From assembly GCF_004135975.1 (NCBI RefSeq), contig NZ_CP026538.1, forward strand, positions 2,728,001 to 2,792,000: 64,000 nucleotides of DNA. Reading direction: 5' to 3'. This document shows positions 26,636 to 35,975 of the stretch, piece after piece. Source of the stretch: Solidesulfovibrio carbinolicus. Its GTDB lineage: Bacteria; Desulfobacterota; Desulfovibrionia; Desulfovibrionales; Desulfovibrionaceae. The position numbers were made by a program, and so were the translations under genes. The notes beneath the pieces were generated by a model. It did no database searches and was not told where the DNA came from. It saw only the letters and a list, made by a program, of their open reading frames with translations. Within the stretch, counting starts at the first letter, position 1. Each line of letters begins with the position of its first letter.

Positions 26636-29245
26636 TCAGGCTACACCAATTCCCGTGCGGCCGGCCAGGGCCCGGCCCACGGCCTCGCGCAAGAGATTCA
26701 CGTCCACGGGCTTGGACAGGTAATCGTTCATGCCGCAGGCGAGATAGCGTTCCTTGTCGCCCTCCAGGGCATGGGCGGTGACGGCGATGACGGGCACATG
26801 CCGGTCAACGCCCGGATGCGCGCCTTGCCGGATGCGCCGGGCCGCCTCGTCGCCGCTTAGGCGCGGCATCTGGATATCCATGAGCACCACATCGAAGGAA
26901 CGCGCGGCCAGGACGTCCAGAGCCAGATCGCCGTCTTCCACGGCCTCGACCGTATAGCCCATTTTGCCGAGCATGGCGACCGTGGCCAGACGGTTGACGG
27001 CGTCGTCCTCGACCACCAGCACCCGGGCTGGGCCTTCCGGCGTTTTCGCCTGCCGCGCCTTGACCACCGCATCCTTCGAGGCTTGCTCCAGTTTGCATGG
27101 CAGGGAAAAATCGATGCGGGTGCCTACGCCCACCCGGCTTTCCACGGCGAGAAAACCGCCAAGCAGCGTCAGCAGGCGCTTGACGATGCCAAGCCCCAGG
27201 CCCGTGCCGCCAAATTGCCGGGTCAAGGAACCGTCAACCTGGGTGAACGGCTCGAACACGTCGTCGAGCTTGTCCTCGGGCATGCCGATGCCAGTGTCGG
27301 CCACGGTGAAAAGGAGCACCACCGCCTGGCCGCGCCGCGAAGCCAGGGCGATGTCCAGGCGCACCGAACCGGCCTGGGTGAATTTGATTGCGTTGCCGAC
27401 CAGATTGAACAGTATCTGGCGCAGCCGCGCGCCGTCGGTCAGCACTCGGGCCGGCACATCCGGGGCCACGACCAGCCCGGCCTCAATCCCCCTGGCCCGA
27501 CATTCGATGGATAGCGCCCCAAGCACATCGGCCGCCACGTCGCGCACGTCCACAGGCGTGGCTTTGATGACCATGGCTCCGGCTTCCAGCAGGCTGAAAT
27601 CGAGGATGTCGCCGAGCACCCGGGTCAGCCCCCGGCCGCTTTTCAGGGCCGTGGCCACATAGCCGGCCTCCTCGCGGCCGAGGTCGGCGGTTTCGAGGAG
27701 TTGGAGCATGCCGAGCACCCCGTTAAGCGGTGTTCGGATCTCGTGGCTGATGTTGGCGAGAAACTCGCTTTTGGATTGGCTGGCCGTCTCGGCCACGACC
27801 ATGGCCCGGCGCAGGTCGTCCTCGATGCGCTTCAGCGCGCTGACATCGAAGTAAAAGCCGTCAAAGAGCACCACCCGGCCGCTTCCCGGGCGCGGCGCGG
27901 CCCGGAACTGCCCCCAGATCACGCCGCCGTCCGGAGCCAGGACGCGGGCCTGAACGTCGAACGGCTCGCCCGTGGCCATGCTCTGGCTCTCGGCCTGGCG
28001 CAGACGCTCGCGGTCGTCTTCGACGATTCGGGCAAAGACCAGCTCGGCGTCGGCCAGGGCCAGGGCCACGGACAGCCCCAGGACGCGTTCCAGGCCCTGG
28101 CTCACGTAGAGGAAGCGGTGGTTGCCGGCCGTGTCCACTTCCAGGGTGTAGATGACGCCGTCGGGGAGATTGTCGCCCAGGCTTCGCAGCATGGCCTCGC
28201 GGCCGCGAAGCGCCTCCTCTTCGCGGCGCAGGTCGGTGATGTCCCGAAAGATGTCCAGGCGCACCTCGGCCTCGCCCAAGCGAAACCGCCCGGACTTGAC
28301 GGATACCAGGCGCTCGTCGCCGGCGGCCGTGCGCATCCGGGTTTCCCGGATGGTGGTGAGGCTGCCGTTTTGGCCAAGCACCGAGGCCGGGGCGTCGTCG
28401 TCGGCCGGGTTGGTCAGGCCCAGGGCCTCGGTGGTGCGGCCGATGAGGGTTTCCGGCGGGTAGCCCCATTCGGTGGCCAAGGCCCGGTTGCAGTCGAGGA
28501 TGCGTCCCGTGTCGTCATCGACGACCAGGATGGCGTCGCGAGCCTGATCGAACAGGCTGCGGTATTTGTCTTCGCTGGCCAGCATGGCCTGTTCGGCCTT
28601 GCGGCGGCGGGAGCCGGCGATGGCCAGACTGCCGGCCAGAAAGGCCAGGAAGGAGATCCAGGCGAAAAAGAGGATGTTGTTGAGGCGGGTTTGCCGGCTG
28701 GCGCCGGCGTCCATGCGCCGGCGCACGGTTTCGCTCAGGGCGTCGGCCTGTTTTTCCAGGGCGGCGAAGGCGGCCTGACGCTCGACGCCAAGCCGCGCCC
28801 GCATATCGGGCAAGGCCCCTATACCGCCCATGGACAGCTCGCGAAAGGCGGCAATGGCGGCGGCATACCGGTCCAGGCTTTCGAAAAACGCCTGAAAACC
28901 GGCCTGCCCCTCGCCCCCGGGCTCGGCCTGGCCCATGGCCCTGGCGATGTCGCGGCACCCCTGGGCGGCTTGTTCGAAAAACGCGTCCACGTCGGGCAGG
29001 CGAACATGCTGCTCCCCGGCCATGCGCCGCTCCACGGCCAGATAGGCTTTGACCGTATCGACCCGCACCTGCTGCAGTTCTTCCAGCACCGGAGGAAAGG
29101 CTTCGAAGTTCTCCCGCCAGGAAACATTGGTCCACCACAACAGCAGGCCGGTCAGCAGGGCGGCCATGGCCATGGCATACAGGTGCAGATCAATCCAGCC
29201 ACGTACGCCAGCGCGACGACCGGGGGGGATGCCGTTGCGGCTCAT
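26636..29245 (-). CDS. Hybrid sensor histidine kinase with two PAS domains and receiver
   Basis: The 869-residue protein has two membrane helices (about residues 21-40 and 190-212) enclosing a helical periplasmic region, a PAS domain (about 222-340), a second PAS (about 350-475), HisKA with His501 in [10 protein letters not shown], an HATPase with NAIKF, DTGIGMP and GGTGLGLGI motifs, and a C-terminal receiver with phospho-acceptor Asp790 (LMDIQMP). No output domain is attached, so phosphate presumably moves to a separate phosphotransfer protein or regulator that is not in this window. It overlaps the upstream binding-protein gene by 4 nt (ATGA), suggesting the two sense a ligand together. Confidence 0.92.
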   Translation of the reverse strand: MSRNGIPPGRRAGVRGWIDLHLYAMAMAALLTGLLLWWTNVSWRENFEAFPPVLEELQQVRVDTVKAYLAVERRMAGEQHVRLPDVDAFFEQAAQGCRDIARAMGQAEPGGEGQAGFQAFFESLDRYAAAIAAFRELSMGGIGALPDMRARLGVERQAAFAALEKQADALSETVRRRMDAGASRQTRLNNILFFAWISFLAFLAGSLAIAGSRRRKAEQAMLASEDKYRSLFDQARDAILVVDDDTGRILDCNRALATEWGYPPETLIGRTTEALGLTNPADDDAPASVLGQNGSLTTIRETRMRTAAGDERLVSVKSGRFRLGEAEVRLDIFRDITDLRREEEALRGREAMLRSLGDNLPDGVIYTLEVDTAGNHRFLYVSQGLERVLGLSVALALADAELVFARIVEDDRERLRQAESQSMATGEPFDVQARVLAPDGGVIWGQFRAAPRPGSGRVVLFDGFYFDVSALKRIEDDLRRAMVVAETASQSKSEFLANISHEIRTPLNGVLGMLQLLETADLGREEAGYVATALKSGRGLTRVLGDILDFSLLEAGAMVIKATPVDVRDVAADVLGALSIECRARGIEAGLVVAPDVPARVLTDGARLRQILFNLVGNAIKFTQAGSVRLDIALASRRGQAVVLLFTVADTGIGMPEDKLDDVFEPFTQVDGSLTRQFGGTGLGLGIVKRLLTLLGGFLAVESRVGVGTRIDFSLPCKLEQASKDAVVKARQAKTPEGPARVLVVEDDAVNRLATVAMLGKMGYTVEAVEDGDLALDVLAARSFDVVLMDIQMPRLSGDEAARRIRQGAHPGVDRHVPVIAVTAHALEGDKERYLACGMNDYLSKPVDVNLLREAVGRALAGRTGIGVA

Positions 29246-30084
29246 CGGGACAGGCTCCAGAGCGGCTGGTTTTGCCGTTCAAAGCCCAGGGGCTTGATGC
29301 GGGCGGCCAGGGCGTCGGAGCCGACCACTTCCCGCAGGGCGACGTCCATGCCCTCGGCCAGGCGGGCGTCGGCCTTGCGCAGGGCAAAGGCGCTCTCCCC
29401 GGCCGGCAGGGCCGCTGGCTGGGCAAAGGGCTGGGCTTCTTCGGCCTCGCCCTGGCTCTCGCCGGCCAGCCAGCGCACGGTGGGACCGGACAGGGCCAGG
29501 CAGTCGGCCCGGCCCGAACGCACGGCGGCCAGTCCCGCGCCAGGGTCGGGGACCACGAACAGGCGCTGTCTGGGCAGGCCCATGGCGAGCAAGGCGGTTT
29601 CTTCCACGGAGCCGTCGAGAACGGCGGCGACGGCGTCCGGGGCCGCCGCGACGTCTTCGTAGGAGGCCAACTTCCGGGGATTGCCCTGCCGTACCAAAAG
29701 GCCCTGGCCGACCCGGGCGTAGGGCAGGCTGAAGAGCACGCGCGCGGCCCGTTCCGGGGTGATGAAAAGTCCGTTGGCGAGCAGATCGATTTGTCCGGCT
29801 TCCAGGGCGGCCAGGGCCTGGCCGAAATCCAGCAGCACCCAGCGGATGCGCGGGGCGCCAAGCCGGGCCAGCACGGCCTTGGCGGTCTCCGGCCCGACGC
29901 CCGTGACCTCGCCAGCCGGCGTTCGGAAGGCGTAGGGCGGCTCGCTGGAATACCCCACCCGGATCTCCCCGCCGGCCCAGGGCGGCGATGGCTGGACGGA
30001 ACCGGAACGGAGATAGGCCAGAGCCAGGAGCGTGCCCGCGGCGAAAAACAGCGTTACGGCGATGTAGCCCCAGATTTTGTTCAT
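29242..30084 (-). CDS. Periplasmic substrate-binding protein (SBP family 3)
   Basis: This 280-residue protein has an N-terminal hydrophobic helix (IWGYIAVTLFFAAGTLLALAYL) acting as signal or anchor, then a bacterial extracellular solute-binding family 3 fold (EIRVGYSSEPPYAFRTPAGEVTGVGPETAKAVL; IDLLANGLFITPERA). Such proteins bind polar amino acids or related ligands. There is no ABC permease or ATPase nearby. Instead the stop overlaps the hybrid kinase start, so it probably serves as a ligand sensor. ATG 30084 was preferred because upstream codons lack signal-peptide character. Confidence 0.85.
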   Translation of the reverse strand: MNKIWGYIAVTLFFAAGTLLALAYLRSGSVQPSPPWAGGEIRVGYSSEPPYAFRTPAGEVTGVGPETAKAVLARLGAPRIRWVLLDFGQALAALEAGQIDLLANGLFITPERAARVLFSLPYARVGQGLLVRQGNPRKLASYEDVAAAPDAVAAVLDGSVEETALLAMGLPRQRLFVVPDPGAGLAAVRSGRADCLALSGPTVRWLAGESQGEAEEAQPFAQPAALPAGESAFALRKADARLAEGMDVALREVVGSDALAARIKPLGFERQNQPLWSLSR

Positions 30085-30296
30085 GCGCCCGCCAGGGTGA
30101 CGGTTGGGACATGCCGACCCGCCAACGACAAGCGGGCCTTTGCTATCCTCCACCCTATACACGGCAGGCGTATCCGAGGCAACGCCTCCCTGGCCAACCA
30201 GCGGCAGTGACCAACCAACAACGATGGACAACCGGGCCTTGCAACGCTTAAATGAACATAAAAAGGCCGCGCCATCGGCCCCACAAGGAGACGGCC

Positions 30297-30524
30297 ATGC
30301 CCATCGACCTGCGCTGTTTCGCCACCCTGGCCCCGCTCATGCCGGCCAATGCCGGCGCGTTTCCCATCGCCCCCGGGGAGACCGCCCTGGAACTGGTCCG
30401 ACGTCTGGACATTCCCCTGGAAGAAATCAAGCTCGTGTTCGTCAACGGCGCGGCCGCGTCCCTGGACACCGTGCTGGCCGACGGCGACCGGGTCGGCATC
30501 TTTCCGCCCGTGGGCGGCGGCTGA
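30297..30524 (+). CDS. MoaD/ThiS-family small sulfur-carrier protein
   Basis: This 75-residue ubiquitin-like protein ends in PPVGGG; the C-terminal Gly-Gly is the thiocarboxylation site of MoaD/ThiS carriers. Start ATG 30297 is set by AAGGAG at 30285-30290. Sulfur carriers feed molybdopterin, thiamine or other thiolation pathways, and in sulfate reducers stand-alone copies often accompany tungsten or molybdenum oxidoreductases. No partner E1-like enzyme or cofactor gene is nearby, so its pathway is open. Confidence 0.82.
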   Translation: MPIDLRCFATLAPLMPANAGAFPIAPGETALELVRRLDIPLEEIKLVFVNGAAASLDTVLADGDRVGIFPPVGGG

Positions 30525-30556
30525 GCCGCGCCGCCCTCCCGAGCCTTGGGCCGGCC

Positions 30557-31003
30557 TCAGTAACGCGGACGGCCGGCCTGCCAGGCGCAATAGGCGGCCA
30601 GCCCCATTGCGGCCATGCGCCGGTTGTTGTCGCGCCAACGTTCGGCCAGTCCCGGCGGCAACCCCGGGTCGCAGCCGTCAAAATCCGGGCACTGAAAACA
30701 ATAGCCCACGCCCCGCTCCCGGGTGCAGTCCTTGACCCGGCAGTCGCCCAGCAGACAGTTGCCCGTGCGGCAGCCCGAGCAGCCGCCCTTGCCCAGGCGT
30801 TCAAGGACCCCCTCGAAAGCGGCGTAGGCGTTAAACACCGGATCGAGCCGGGCAAAAAAGGCCGCCCGCTGGCCAAAGCCGCCCAGTTCCCGGGCCAGCT
30901 CCCGGGACAGCCGGCCGATGGGGCTGTCCGGGTTGTCCAGGCAACGGCCGCAGTCCAGGCCGCACGGGGCGATGCGCTCTTGCAACGCGGCTTCTTCGGT
31001 CAT
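30557..31003 (-). CDS. Cysteine-rich DUF3795-like protein
   Basis: This 148-residue cytoplasmic protein has three Cys clusters (APCGLDCGRC; GGCSGCRTGNCLLGDCRVKDC; YCFQCPDFDGC), the pattern of the DUF3795 family of presumed zinc- or iron-sulfur-binding proteins. Function is unknown. AAGGAG lies about 7 nt before ATG 31003, which sets the start over three upstream in-frame ATGs. It converges with the MoaD-like gene. Confidence 0.75.
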   Translation of the reverse strand: MTEEAALQERIAPCGLDCGRCLDNPDSPIGRLSRELARELGGFGQRAAFFARLDPVFNAYAAFEGVLERLGKGGCSGCRTGNCLLGDCRVKDCTRERGVGYCFQCPDFDGCDPGLPPGLAERWRDNNRRMAAMGLAAYCAWQAGRPRY

Positions 31004-31108
31004 GTCCATACTCCTTCGGTCTTGATTCATCCTCACGGCCACGCCGGCCCGAGGCGCTTTGCCCCAGTGCGTGCGCCGGCATCCCGGTCCAGGGTCGCCG
31101 ACGCGCCT

Positions 31109-32338
31109 TTATCCCCAAAATACGGCGCAGCCCACAAACGCCAGCCCGATCAGGGCCGGCCGGGTCCAGGCCCGGCGACCGCACAGCCGGGTTGTCCCCA
31201 GGCAGACGAGAATCGGCAGGGCGCTGCAGACGGCGATCTTGGCCACTACCGGCACGGCCGTGCCGCACAGCCCGTACTGCAGCACCACCACCGGCGGGAA
31301 GTGGTACAGGTACAAATCAAACGACGTCCGTGACAAGCCCGGCCGCCGCCAGACCGACCCGGCCCTGGCCCGGCCGACAAGGGCCACGGCCAGGGCCGTG
31401 GCGGCCAGGGCGAAAGCGGTGCGAGCCAGGCCATGGGCCAGGGATAGCGGGACTGAAGGCGCGCCGGAAGCCCAGGCCTGCATGGCCTCACCGCCGGTCC
31501 TGGCCATGGCGGCCAGGGTGAAAACAAACGCCAGCCCCCAGACCCAGGTCCGGCCGGGCAGGCCATAATCGGCCGACCAGCCGCGCTTCCAGAAAGACGC
31601 GCCGAGCAGGAAGAATCCGGCATAGAGCGGCAGCCTCGTGGGCTGGAACACCAGAAACGGCCCGAGTCTGGCCCAGGCCGCGTCCGGGCAGGCCAGCTGC
31701 CCGACTCCGGCCGCCAGCCCAACGCCCAGGGCCAGCAGGCCAATGCGGCCCAAGCTCCATGCCCCCCAACTTCCACGACGGGTCAGCCCGGGACCGGCCG
31801 CCAGCCGCGCCGCTGCCAGAACCAGGCAAAAGACGAACAACATGGCCAAAAACCACAGGTGAAACGACCACAGAAGCGTCTGGGACACCTTGGCCGCGTC
31901 GGCGCTGGCGAACAGCATGAACCGCCAATCCAAGGCCGTTGGCACGATGGCCAGCCAGTGGACCCAAAAGCCGTCCAGGCCGCCTTTGTCGCGATAGTCG
32001 ATGTAGGCGATGATCGGGCAGAAAAAGAGCGTCAGCCCAACCAGCGGCACGACGAGCCGCCTGGCCCGGCCGGCCAGAAAGCCGCCCAGGCCGCGCCGGC
32101 CAAGGGACGGCAGGGCGAAATACCCGGCCACGCCGAAAAGCAGCGGCATGGTCGCGCCGTCGCAGACCAGCAAAAGGAGGTCCGCCAGGGCGCTCTTGGC
32201 CGGATCGCGCACATACCACCAGGGCACGTAGGCGCTGTAGGCCACGGCGGCGTGCTGGACCACCACGGCCAGGACCCCGGCCAACCGCAGGGCATCAAGC
32301 TGCCAAGACCGAGCAGGTGTTTCCTGGCCCAAGTTCAT
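31109..32338 (-). CDS. Acyltransferase 3-family membrane protein
   Basis: This 409-residue, roughly ten-helix protein opens with WQLDALRLAGVLAVVVQHAAVAY and has the family blocks LWFLAMLFVFCLVLAAARL and FDLYLYHFPPVVVLQYG. It belongs to the OafA/EpsH-like acyltransferase 3 group, with Gln-His in place of the usual Ile-His before the catalytic His. ATG 32338 overlaps the stop of the TetR gene by 4 nt, so the two are co-transcribed and the TetR protein probably controls it. Confidence 0.82.
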   Translation of the reverse strand: MNLGQETPARSWQLDALRLAGVLAVVVQHAAVAYSAYVPWWYVRDPAKSALADLLLLVCDGATMPLLFGVAGYFALPSLGRRGLGGFLAGRARRLVVPLVGLTLFFCPIIAYIDYRDKGGLDGFWVHWLAIVPTALDWRFMLFASADAAKVSQTLLWSFHLWFLAMLFVFCLVLAAARLAAGPGLTRRGSWGAWSLGRIGLLALGVGLAAGVGQLACPDAAWARLGPFLVFQPTRLPLYAGFFLLGASFWKRGWSADYGLPGRTWVWGLAFVFTLAAMARTGGEAMQAWASGAPSVPLSLAHGLARTAFALAATALAVALVGRARAGSVWRRPGLSRTSFDLYLYHFPPVVVLQYGLCGTAVPVVAKIAVCSALPILVCLGTTRLCGRRAWTRPALIGLAFVGCAVFWG

Positions 32339-32994
32339 GACGCGCCTCCTTGGCGGTTTTGGCCAACGGCCCGCAAGCCGGCCAGGGCGTGGCGGAAGCA
32401 CTGCTCGGCAAACACCGGCCAATGCTCGGCCATGGGCGGATGTTCGGGCACGATGCGCTGATGGTTTTGCCACAAAAGGGCCTGATACAGGCAGGGTCCC
32501 AGGACGCAGGACATCATGGCCACCAGGGTCGTGACGGGCGCGTCCGGGCCGGCGAATTCGGCCATGAGCCCCAGCATGGCCAGGGTCTGGGGCCGGCTGT
32601 GGCGCTCGGCCATGTCGCCGAGAAAAGGCGTGGGATTGGCCAGTTCCATGGCCCACAGGCGCAGGAAGGCGTCGCCGACCTCGCCGTGGGCAAATAGCAC
32701 CTGGCAATAGACCTCAATAAGCAGCCGCAAACGCTCCTCGGGTTCGGCTCCGGCCTTGGCCTCGTCCAGCAGGCGCTGGCGGAAACGCTGGTCGGCGGCG
32801 GTAAAAAGCACCTCCAGCACGGCCTGATACAGCTTGTCCTTGCCGCCGTAATAATACTGCACGGCGCTGACGTTGACGCCGCCGGCCTCCTGGCACACGG
32901 CCCGCACGGTGGCCCCCTTGTAGCCCTTGGCGGCAAAGGTCCGCAGGGCGGCCCAAAAGAGTTTGTCCTTGACCCCGGCCTCGCTGGCGTCCAT
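32335..32994 (-). CDS. TetR-family regulator (CerR/DUF1956-like C-terminal domain)
   Basis: This 219-residue repressor has an N-terminal helix-turn-helix (TFAAKGYKGATVRAVCQEAGGVNVSAVQYYYGGKDKLYQAV) and a ligand-binding C-terminal region like that of CerR/YbiH. It is co-transcribed with the membrane acyltransferase gene. Two inverted copies of a TGTTTCAAA-type sequence lie upstream at 33012-33023 and 33143-33154 and are the likely operators, so it should repress its own operon. Confidence 0.88.
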   Translation of the reverse strand: MDASEAGVKDKLFWAALRTFAAKGYKGATVRAVCQEAGGVNVSAVQYYYGGKDKLYQAVLEVLFTAADQRFRQRLLDEAKAGAEPEERLRLLIEVYCQVLFAHGEVGDAFLRLWAMELANPTPFLGDMAERHSRPQTLAMLGLMAEFAGPDAPVTTLVAMMSCVLGPCLYQALLWQNHQRIVPEHPPMAEHWPVFAEQCFRHALAGLRAVGQNRQGGAS

Positions 32995-33010
32995 GGCTCC
33001 TCCAAAACAG

Positions 33011-33030
33011 TTGTTTCAAACAATTGTTTG
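33011..33030. promoter_or_regulatory. Likely TetR operator O1 (nested palindromes)
   Basis: TTGTTTCAAACAA (33011-33023) is a perfect palindrome around C33017, and CAAACAATTGTTTG (33017-33030) is a second perfect palindrome overlapping it. The site begins 17 bp upstream of the TetR start codon. Confidence 0.65.
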
Positions 33031-33142
33031 CAACCAGTGCCCCAATGCCGCGACCTCGTCAAGGGGGGGGAAGCCATCCCGCATCGCCAGACCCCAAGCC
33101 CCGGGTCGGGCCGCTTTTTCTTGCCAAGAGCCGATCCGTCAC

Positions 33143-33154
33143 TTATTTGAAACA
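33143..33154. promoter_or_regulatory. Second TetR-type half operator O2
   Basis: TTATTTGAAACA is the inverse of the O1 sequence TGTTTCAAACAA with one mismatch. It lies ~90 bp upstream of the beta-helix gene, so the regulator may also affect that divergent gene. Confidence 0.45.
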
Positions 33155-33245
33155 CTAGCAGCACTGTGTGGAATGTGGTTTGGCGCGCGGCGCGCCTTGG
33201 AGAGTTTGTGATCGCGGAACGAGACTTGCTTCCACAGGGGGAAAC

Positions 33246-34781
33246 ATGGACAAATTGACACCCCCCATCACCAGCCCGAATGCGGCGCGAGGCAGCGTCA
33301 TGGTAGCCGTCATCGGCACGCTGATCCTTTTGGGCGTGCTGGCGGCGGCCATCCAGAAGCAGTTTGGCGCGTCGTCGAGTTCCATGGTGACGGAAAACCG
33401 CACCGACAGCGCCGGCTATGCCGCCTCTTCCGGCCTCGCGTTCGCGGCAGTGCAAAAAGACAGCGCCCTCGCGGCCATGCACACGGCCGGGGCCACCACC
33501 TACACCCTGGGCACCGGCCTCACCTTCACCCTGACCGTGGGCGCGAAAAACACCGGGACCGGAAAGTATCCGGTCACCGTGGTCGGCACGTCCAGCCCCG
33601 GCACGGGCCTTGAAGCCAACGCCTACATGTCGGCTTCCATCACGCCGGCGGCGTCGAGCAACACCAACACCGGAGGCGTGTCGGATTACGTCATGTCGAC
33701 AGGCGGCACGGCCAAGGTGGCCGGCTATGTGGCCGGCGACGTCCTGGCCGACACCGTCACCCTGCAAGGCGGCTCCACGGTCGCCGGTTCCCTCACCACG
33801 ACCTCGACCACCACGCCGCTGGTCATCAGCGGCGGCGTCACCGTGGGCGGCACGGGCGAGGTCATCTGTTCCAATTCGAGCATCACGGTAAGCGGCGGCT
33901 CCCAAGTGGTCAACGGCACGCTCTATTCCCAGGGCGACGTGACCATCGACGGCGGGGCCACGGTCAACGGCGACATCTACGCCAAGGGCAGCGTGACCGT
34001 CAGCGGCGGTTCCACCGTCAACGGCAACATCCACAGCCAAGCCTCGGTCAGCCTGACCAGCGCCAAGATTGGTTCTTCCACGGTCAAGCGCTACATCTAC
34101 GCCGGGGGCACGGTGACCGCCACCGGCGGCTCGACCATCTATGTGGACATCCACAGCCAGACCAACATCGCCCTGCAAAACATCACCGTCTACGGCAACA
34201 TGTACGCCAAGACCGGGGTCACCACTGATAAGAATAAAACAAAATTCACCGGCAACACCTACACCAACCCGACCGCGCCCACGGCTCCCGTGGCCTGCGC
34301 CACCTACACCGCGCCCACGGCGCCGATATTCACGGCGACGACAACACTCCCTTCTAATGGAGACATTTTGTTGTCCGCAGGAAATCACTACTACAAATCG
34401 TTCACGAGAAGCAATTGGACAAGATATTGTCTCGATGTCTCATCAGGCGACATCAATATATTTGTCTCAGGAGATGCCAAAATTACTGGCGAAATCTACA
34501 TAAAGACAGCAAGCAGCAATAATTGCTACACCAACAGAATGAGCAACATTAACGAGGCATACGCTTCTGAAGCTGCGAAAGTCTTCCTCTACACAGGAGG
34601 AGAGTTCACATTAAGCGGTGGGACAAATTGGTTCGGCACGGTGCTGGCAAACGGCAACATCCAACCCGCCGGCGGTTCGTCCATCATCGGTTCGCTGCAC
34701 AGCATCAACGGCTCGGTCAACCCCAACAGCAGTTGGTACGAGATCAAGTACGTCAAGTCGAACTACCTGAGCAGCCACTAA
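33246..34781 (+). CDS. PilX-like N-terminus with bactofilin-like beta-helix surface protein
   Basis: This 511-residue protein begins with a short cytoplasmic tail and a membrane helix of pilin-assembly (PilX_N) type: ARGSVMVAVIGTLILLGVLAAAI. The following TENRTDSAGYAASSGLAFA resembles the amphipathic pilin alpha-1 helix. Residues ~190-335 repeat GGxxVNGxIxxxGxVTxxGG units, giving a parallel beta-helix like bactofilins or polymer-forming proteins; the motif returns at the C terminus (GTVLANGNIQPAGGSSIIGSL). It is probably exported by a type IV pilus or type II system. Codons from ~34225 to ~34635 are much richer in A/T than the rest. AGGGGG precedes ATG 33246; a strong terminator follows. Confidence 0.75.
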   Translation: MDKLTPPITSPNAARGSVMVAVIGTLILLGVLAAAIQKQFGASSSSMVTENRTDSAGYAASSGLAFAAVQKDSALAAMHTAGATTYTLGTGLTFTLTVGAKNTGTGKYPVTVVGTSSPGTGLEANAYMSASITPAASSNTNTGGVSDYVMSTGGTAKVAGYVAGDVLADTVTLQGGSTVAGSLTTTSTTTPLVISGGVTVGGTGEVICSNSSITVSGGSQVVNGTLYSQGDVTIDGGATVNGDIYAKGSVTVSGGSTVNGNIHSQASVSLTSAKIGSSTVKRYIYAGGTVTATGGSTIYVDIHSQTNIALQNITVYGNMYAKTGVTTDKNKTKFTGNTYTNPTAPTAPVACATYTAPTAPIFTATTTLPSNGDILLSAGNHYYKSFTRSNWTRYCLDVSSGDINIFVSGDAKITGEIYIKTASSNNCYTNRMSNINEAYASEAAKVFLYTGGEFTLSGGTNWFGTVLANGNIQPAGGSSIIGSLHSINGSVNPNSSWYEIKYVKSNYLSSH

Positions 34782-34800
34782 GGCTTGCCCGCGACATCCA

Positions 34801-34834
34801 ATGAAAAAGGCCGGGGGAACCCGGCCTTTTTCAT
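34801..34834 (+). terminator. Intrinsic terminator after the beta-helix gene
   Basis: A 15-bp perfect stem (34801-34815 with 34820-34834), with A5 and T5 next to a GGCCGGG/CCCGGCC core and a GGAA loop, lies 19 nt after the stop. Confidence 0.9.
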
Positions 34835-35008
34835 GAGAAGCCACTTTGCGTTAGCGATTGAGGATGTTTGCGGCCCTGGTGTTTGCCCTCGGGAGGCAAC
34901 GAACAATGGCGGCACGCCCTTTTACCGGCTGCCCGGCCCGAGGCCGCGCTTCTTGGAGTCCCTTTGGCTTCAAGGCTCTTTCAAGCCGAAACCGCGCGCC
35001 TGACTGGC

Positions 35009-35773
35009 CTACACGCCCATGATGTTGTAGCCGGAATCGACGAAAATCACCTCGCCCGTGGTGCCCGACGACAGGTCCGAGGCCAGGTAGAGAGCACAGC
35101 GGCCGATGTCCTCCAAGGTGATGTTGCGGCCCAGCGGAGAACGGTTCTCGATGGTTTCCAGGATGGTGCGGAAACCGTGGATGGCCGAGGCGGCCATGGT
35201 CTTGACCGGGCCGGCGCTGATGGCGTTGATGCGCACGCCGCGCTTGCCAAGGTCCACGGCCAGATAGCGTACGCTGGCCTCCAGGGCCGACTTGGCCACG
35301 CCCATGGCGTTGTAGTTGGCCACGACCCGGCCCGAGCCGTAGTAGCTCAGCGTCATGACCGAGGAACCGGGGGTAAAAAGCGGCTCGAAGGCCCGGCACA
35401 AGGCGACCAGGGAAAAGGCCGAAACATCCAATGCCACGCGGAAGCCTTCGCGGCTGGTGTCGATGAACCGGCCGGCCAGGTCCTCGCGGTTGGCGTAGGC
35501 GATGGAATGGACCAGACAGTCCACGCCGCCGAGCTTTTCGCCGACAAACCGGGCCGCTTCGGCGATTTCCTCGTCGCTGGAGACATTGCACTGGAAGATG
35601 CACTCGGCCCCGAGTTCGGCGGCGATGGGTTCGATGCGCTTGCGGATGGGTTCGGCGGCGTAGCCCAGTGCCAGCCTGGCCCCCTGCTCGCGCAGGACCT
35701 TGGCGATGCCGTAGGCGATGCTGCGTTCATTGACCACGCCGAAAATCACGACTTTTTTATCCCGCATCAGCAT
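35009..35773 (-). CDS. fabI: Enoyl-[acyl-carrier-protein] reductase (NADH)
   Basis: FabI reduces trans-2-enoyl-ACP in the last step of each fatty-acid elongation cycle. The 254-residue protein has the atypical SDR cofactor start VVIFGVVNERSIAYGIAKVL, the SIAY block (HSIAYANRED) and the active-site Tyr-x6-Lys in YNAMGVAKSALEAS. The substrate loop reads ISAGPVKTMAASAIHGF. GGAG precedes the start; M3 at 35767 is an alternative. The gene appears monocistronic. Confidence 0.95.
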   Translation of the reverse strand: MLMRDKKVVIFGVVNERSIAYGIAKVLREQGARLALGYAAEPIRKRIEPIAAELGAECIFQCNVSSDEEIAEAARFVGEKLGGVDCLVHSIAYANREDLAGRFIDTSREGFRVALDVSAFSLVALCRAFEPLFTPGSSVMTLSYYGSGRVVANYNAMGVAKSALEASVRYLAVDLGKRGVRINAISAGPVKTMAASAIHGFRTILETIENRSPLGRNITLEDIGRCALYLASDLSSGTTGEVIFVDSGYNIMGV

Positions 35774-35915
35774 GGGTTTCTCCTTGCCGGGACGCCCGGC
35801 GTTATGCCTCTGGGGCGGCTGGGGCCGCCCACATGCGGCGTTTCACCCCAGGCTCCAGGAACTAACTTTGCTCTATTCCCGCTCACCGCCCCAGCAACGC
35901 CCCCTTGCCCCAGGA

Positions 35916-35956
35916 GGGGTTTCCAAAGGGGCTCAGCCCCTTTGGCCGCCGGAGGC
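35916..35956 (-). repeat. Arm-plus-hairpin repeat (GCCTCCGGCGGCC family), locus D
   Basis: On the minus strand: arm GCCTCCGGCGGCC (35956-35944), stem AAAGGGGCT/AGCCCCTTT (35943-35925), then GGAAACCCC. It lies 20 nt 3' of the TetR-like gene at 35976 in its direction of transcription. Its stem differs completely from those of loci B and C while pairing perfectly. Confidence 0.78.
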
Positions 35957-35975
35957 ATTCCCCTCTTCCCTCCCC

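Noticed and set aside
32514-34388. A ~620-codon minus-strand frame across the TetR gene and the beta-helix gene
   Set aside because: It is antisense to the beta-helix repeats, which creates artificial DVAVDG-type repeats, and it covers the operator region.
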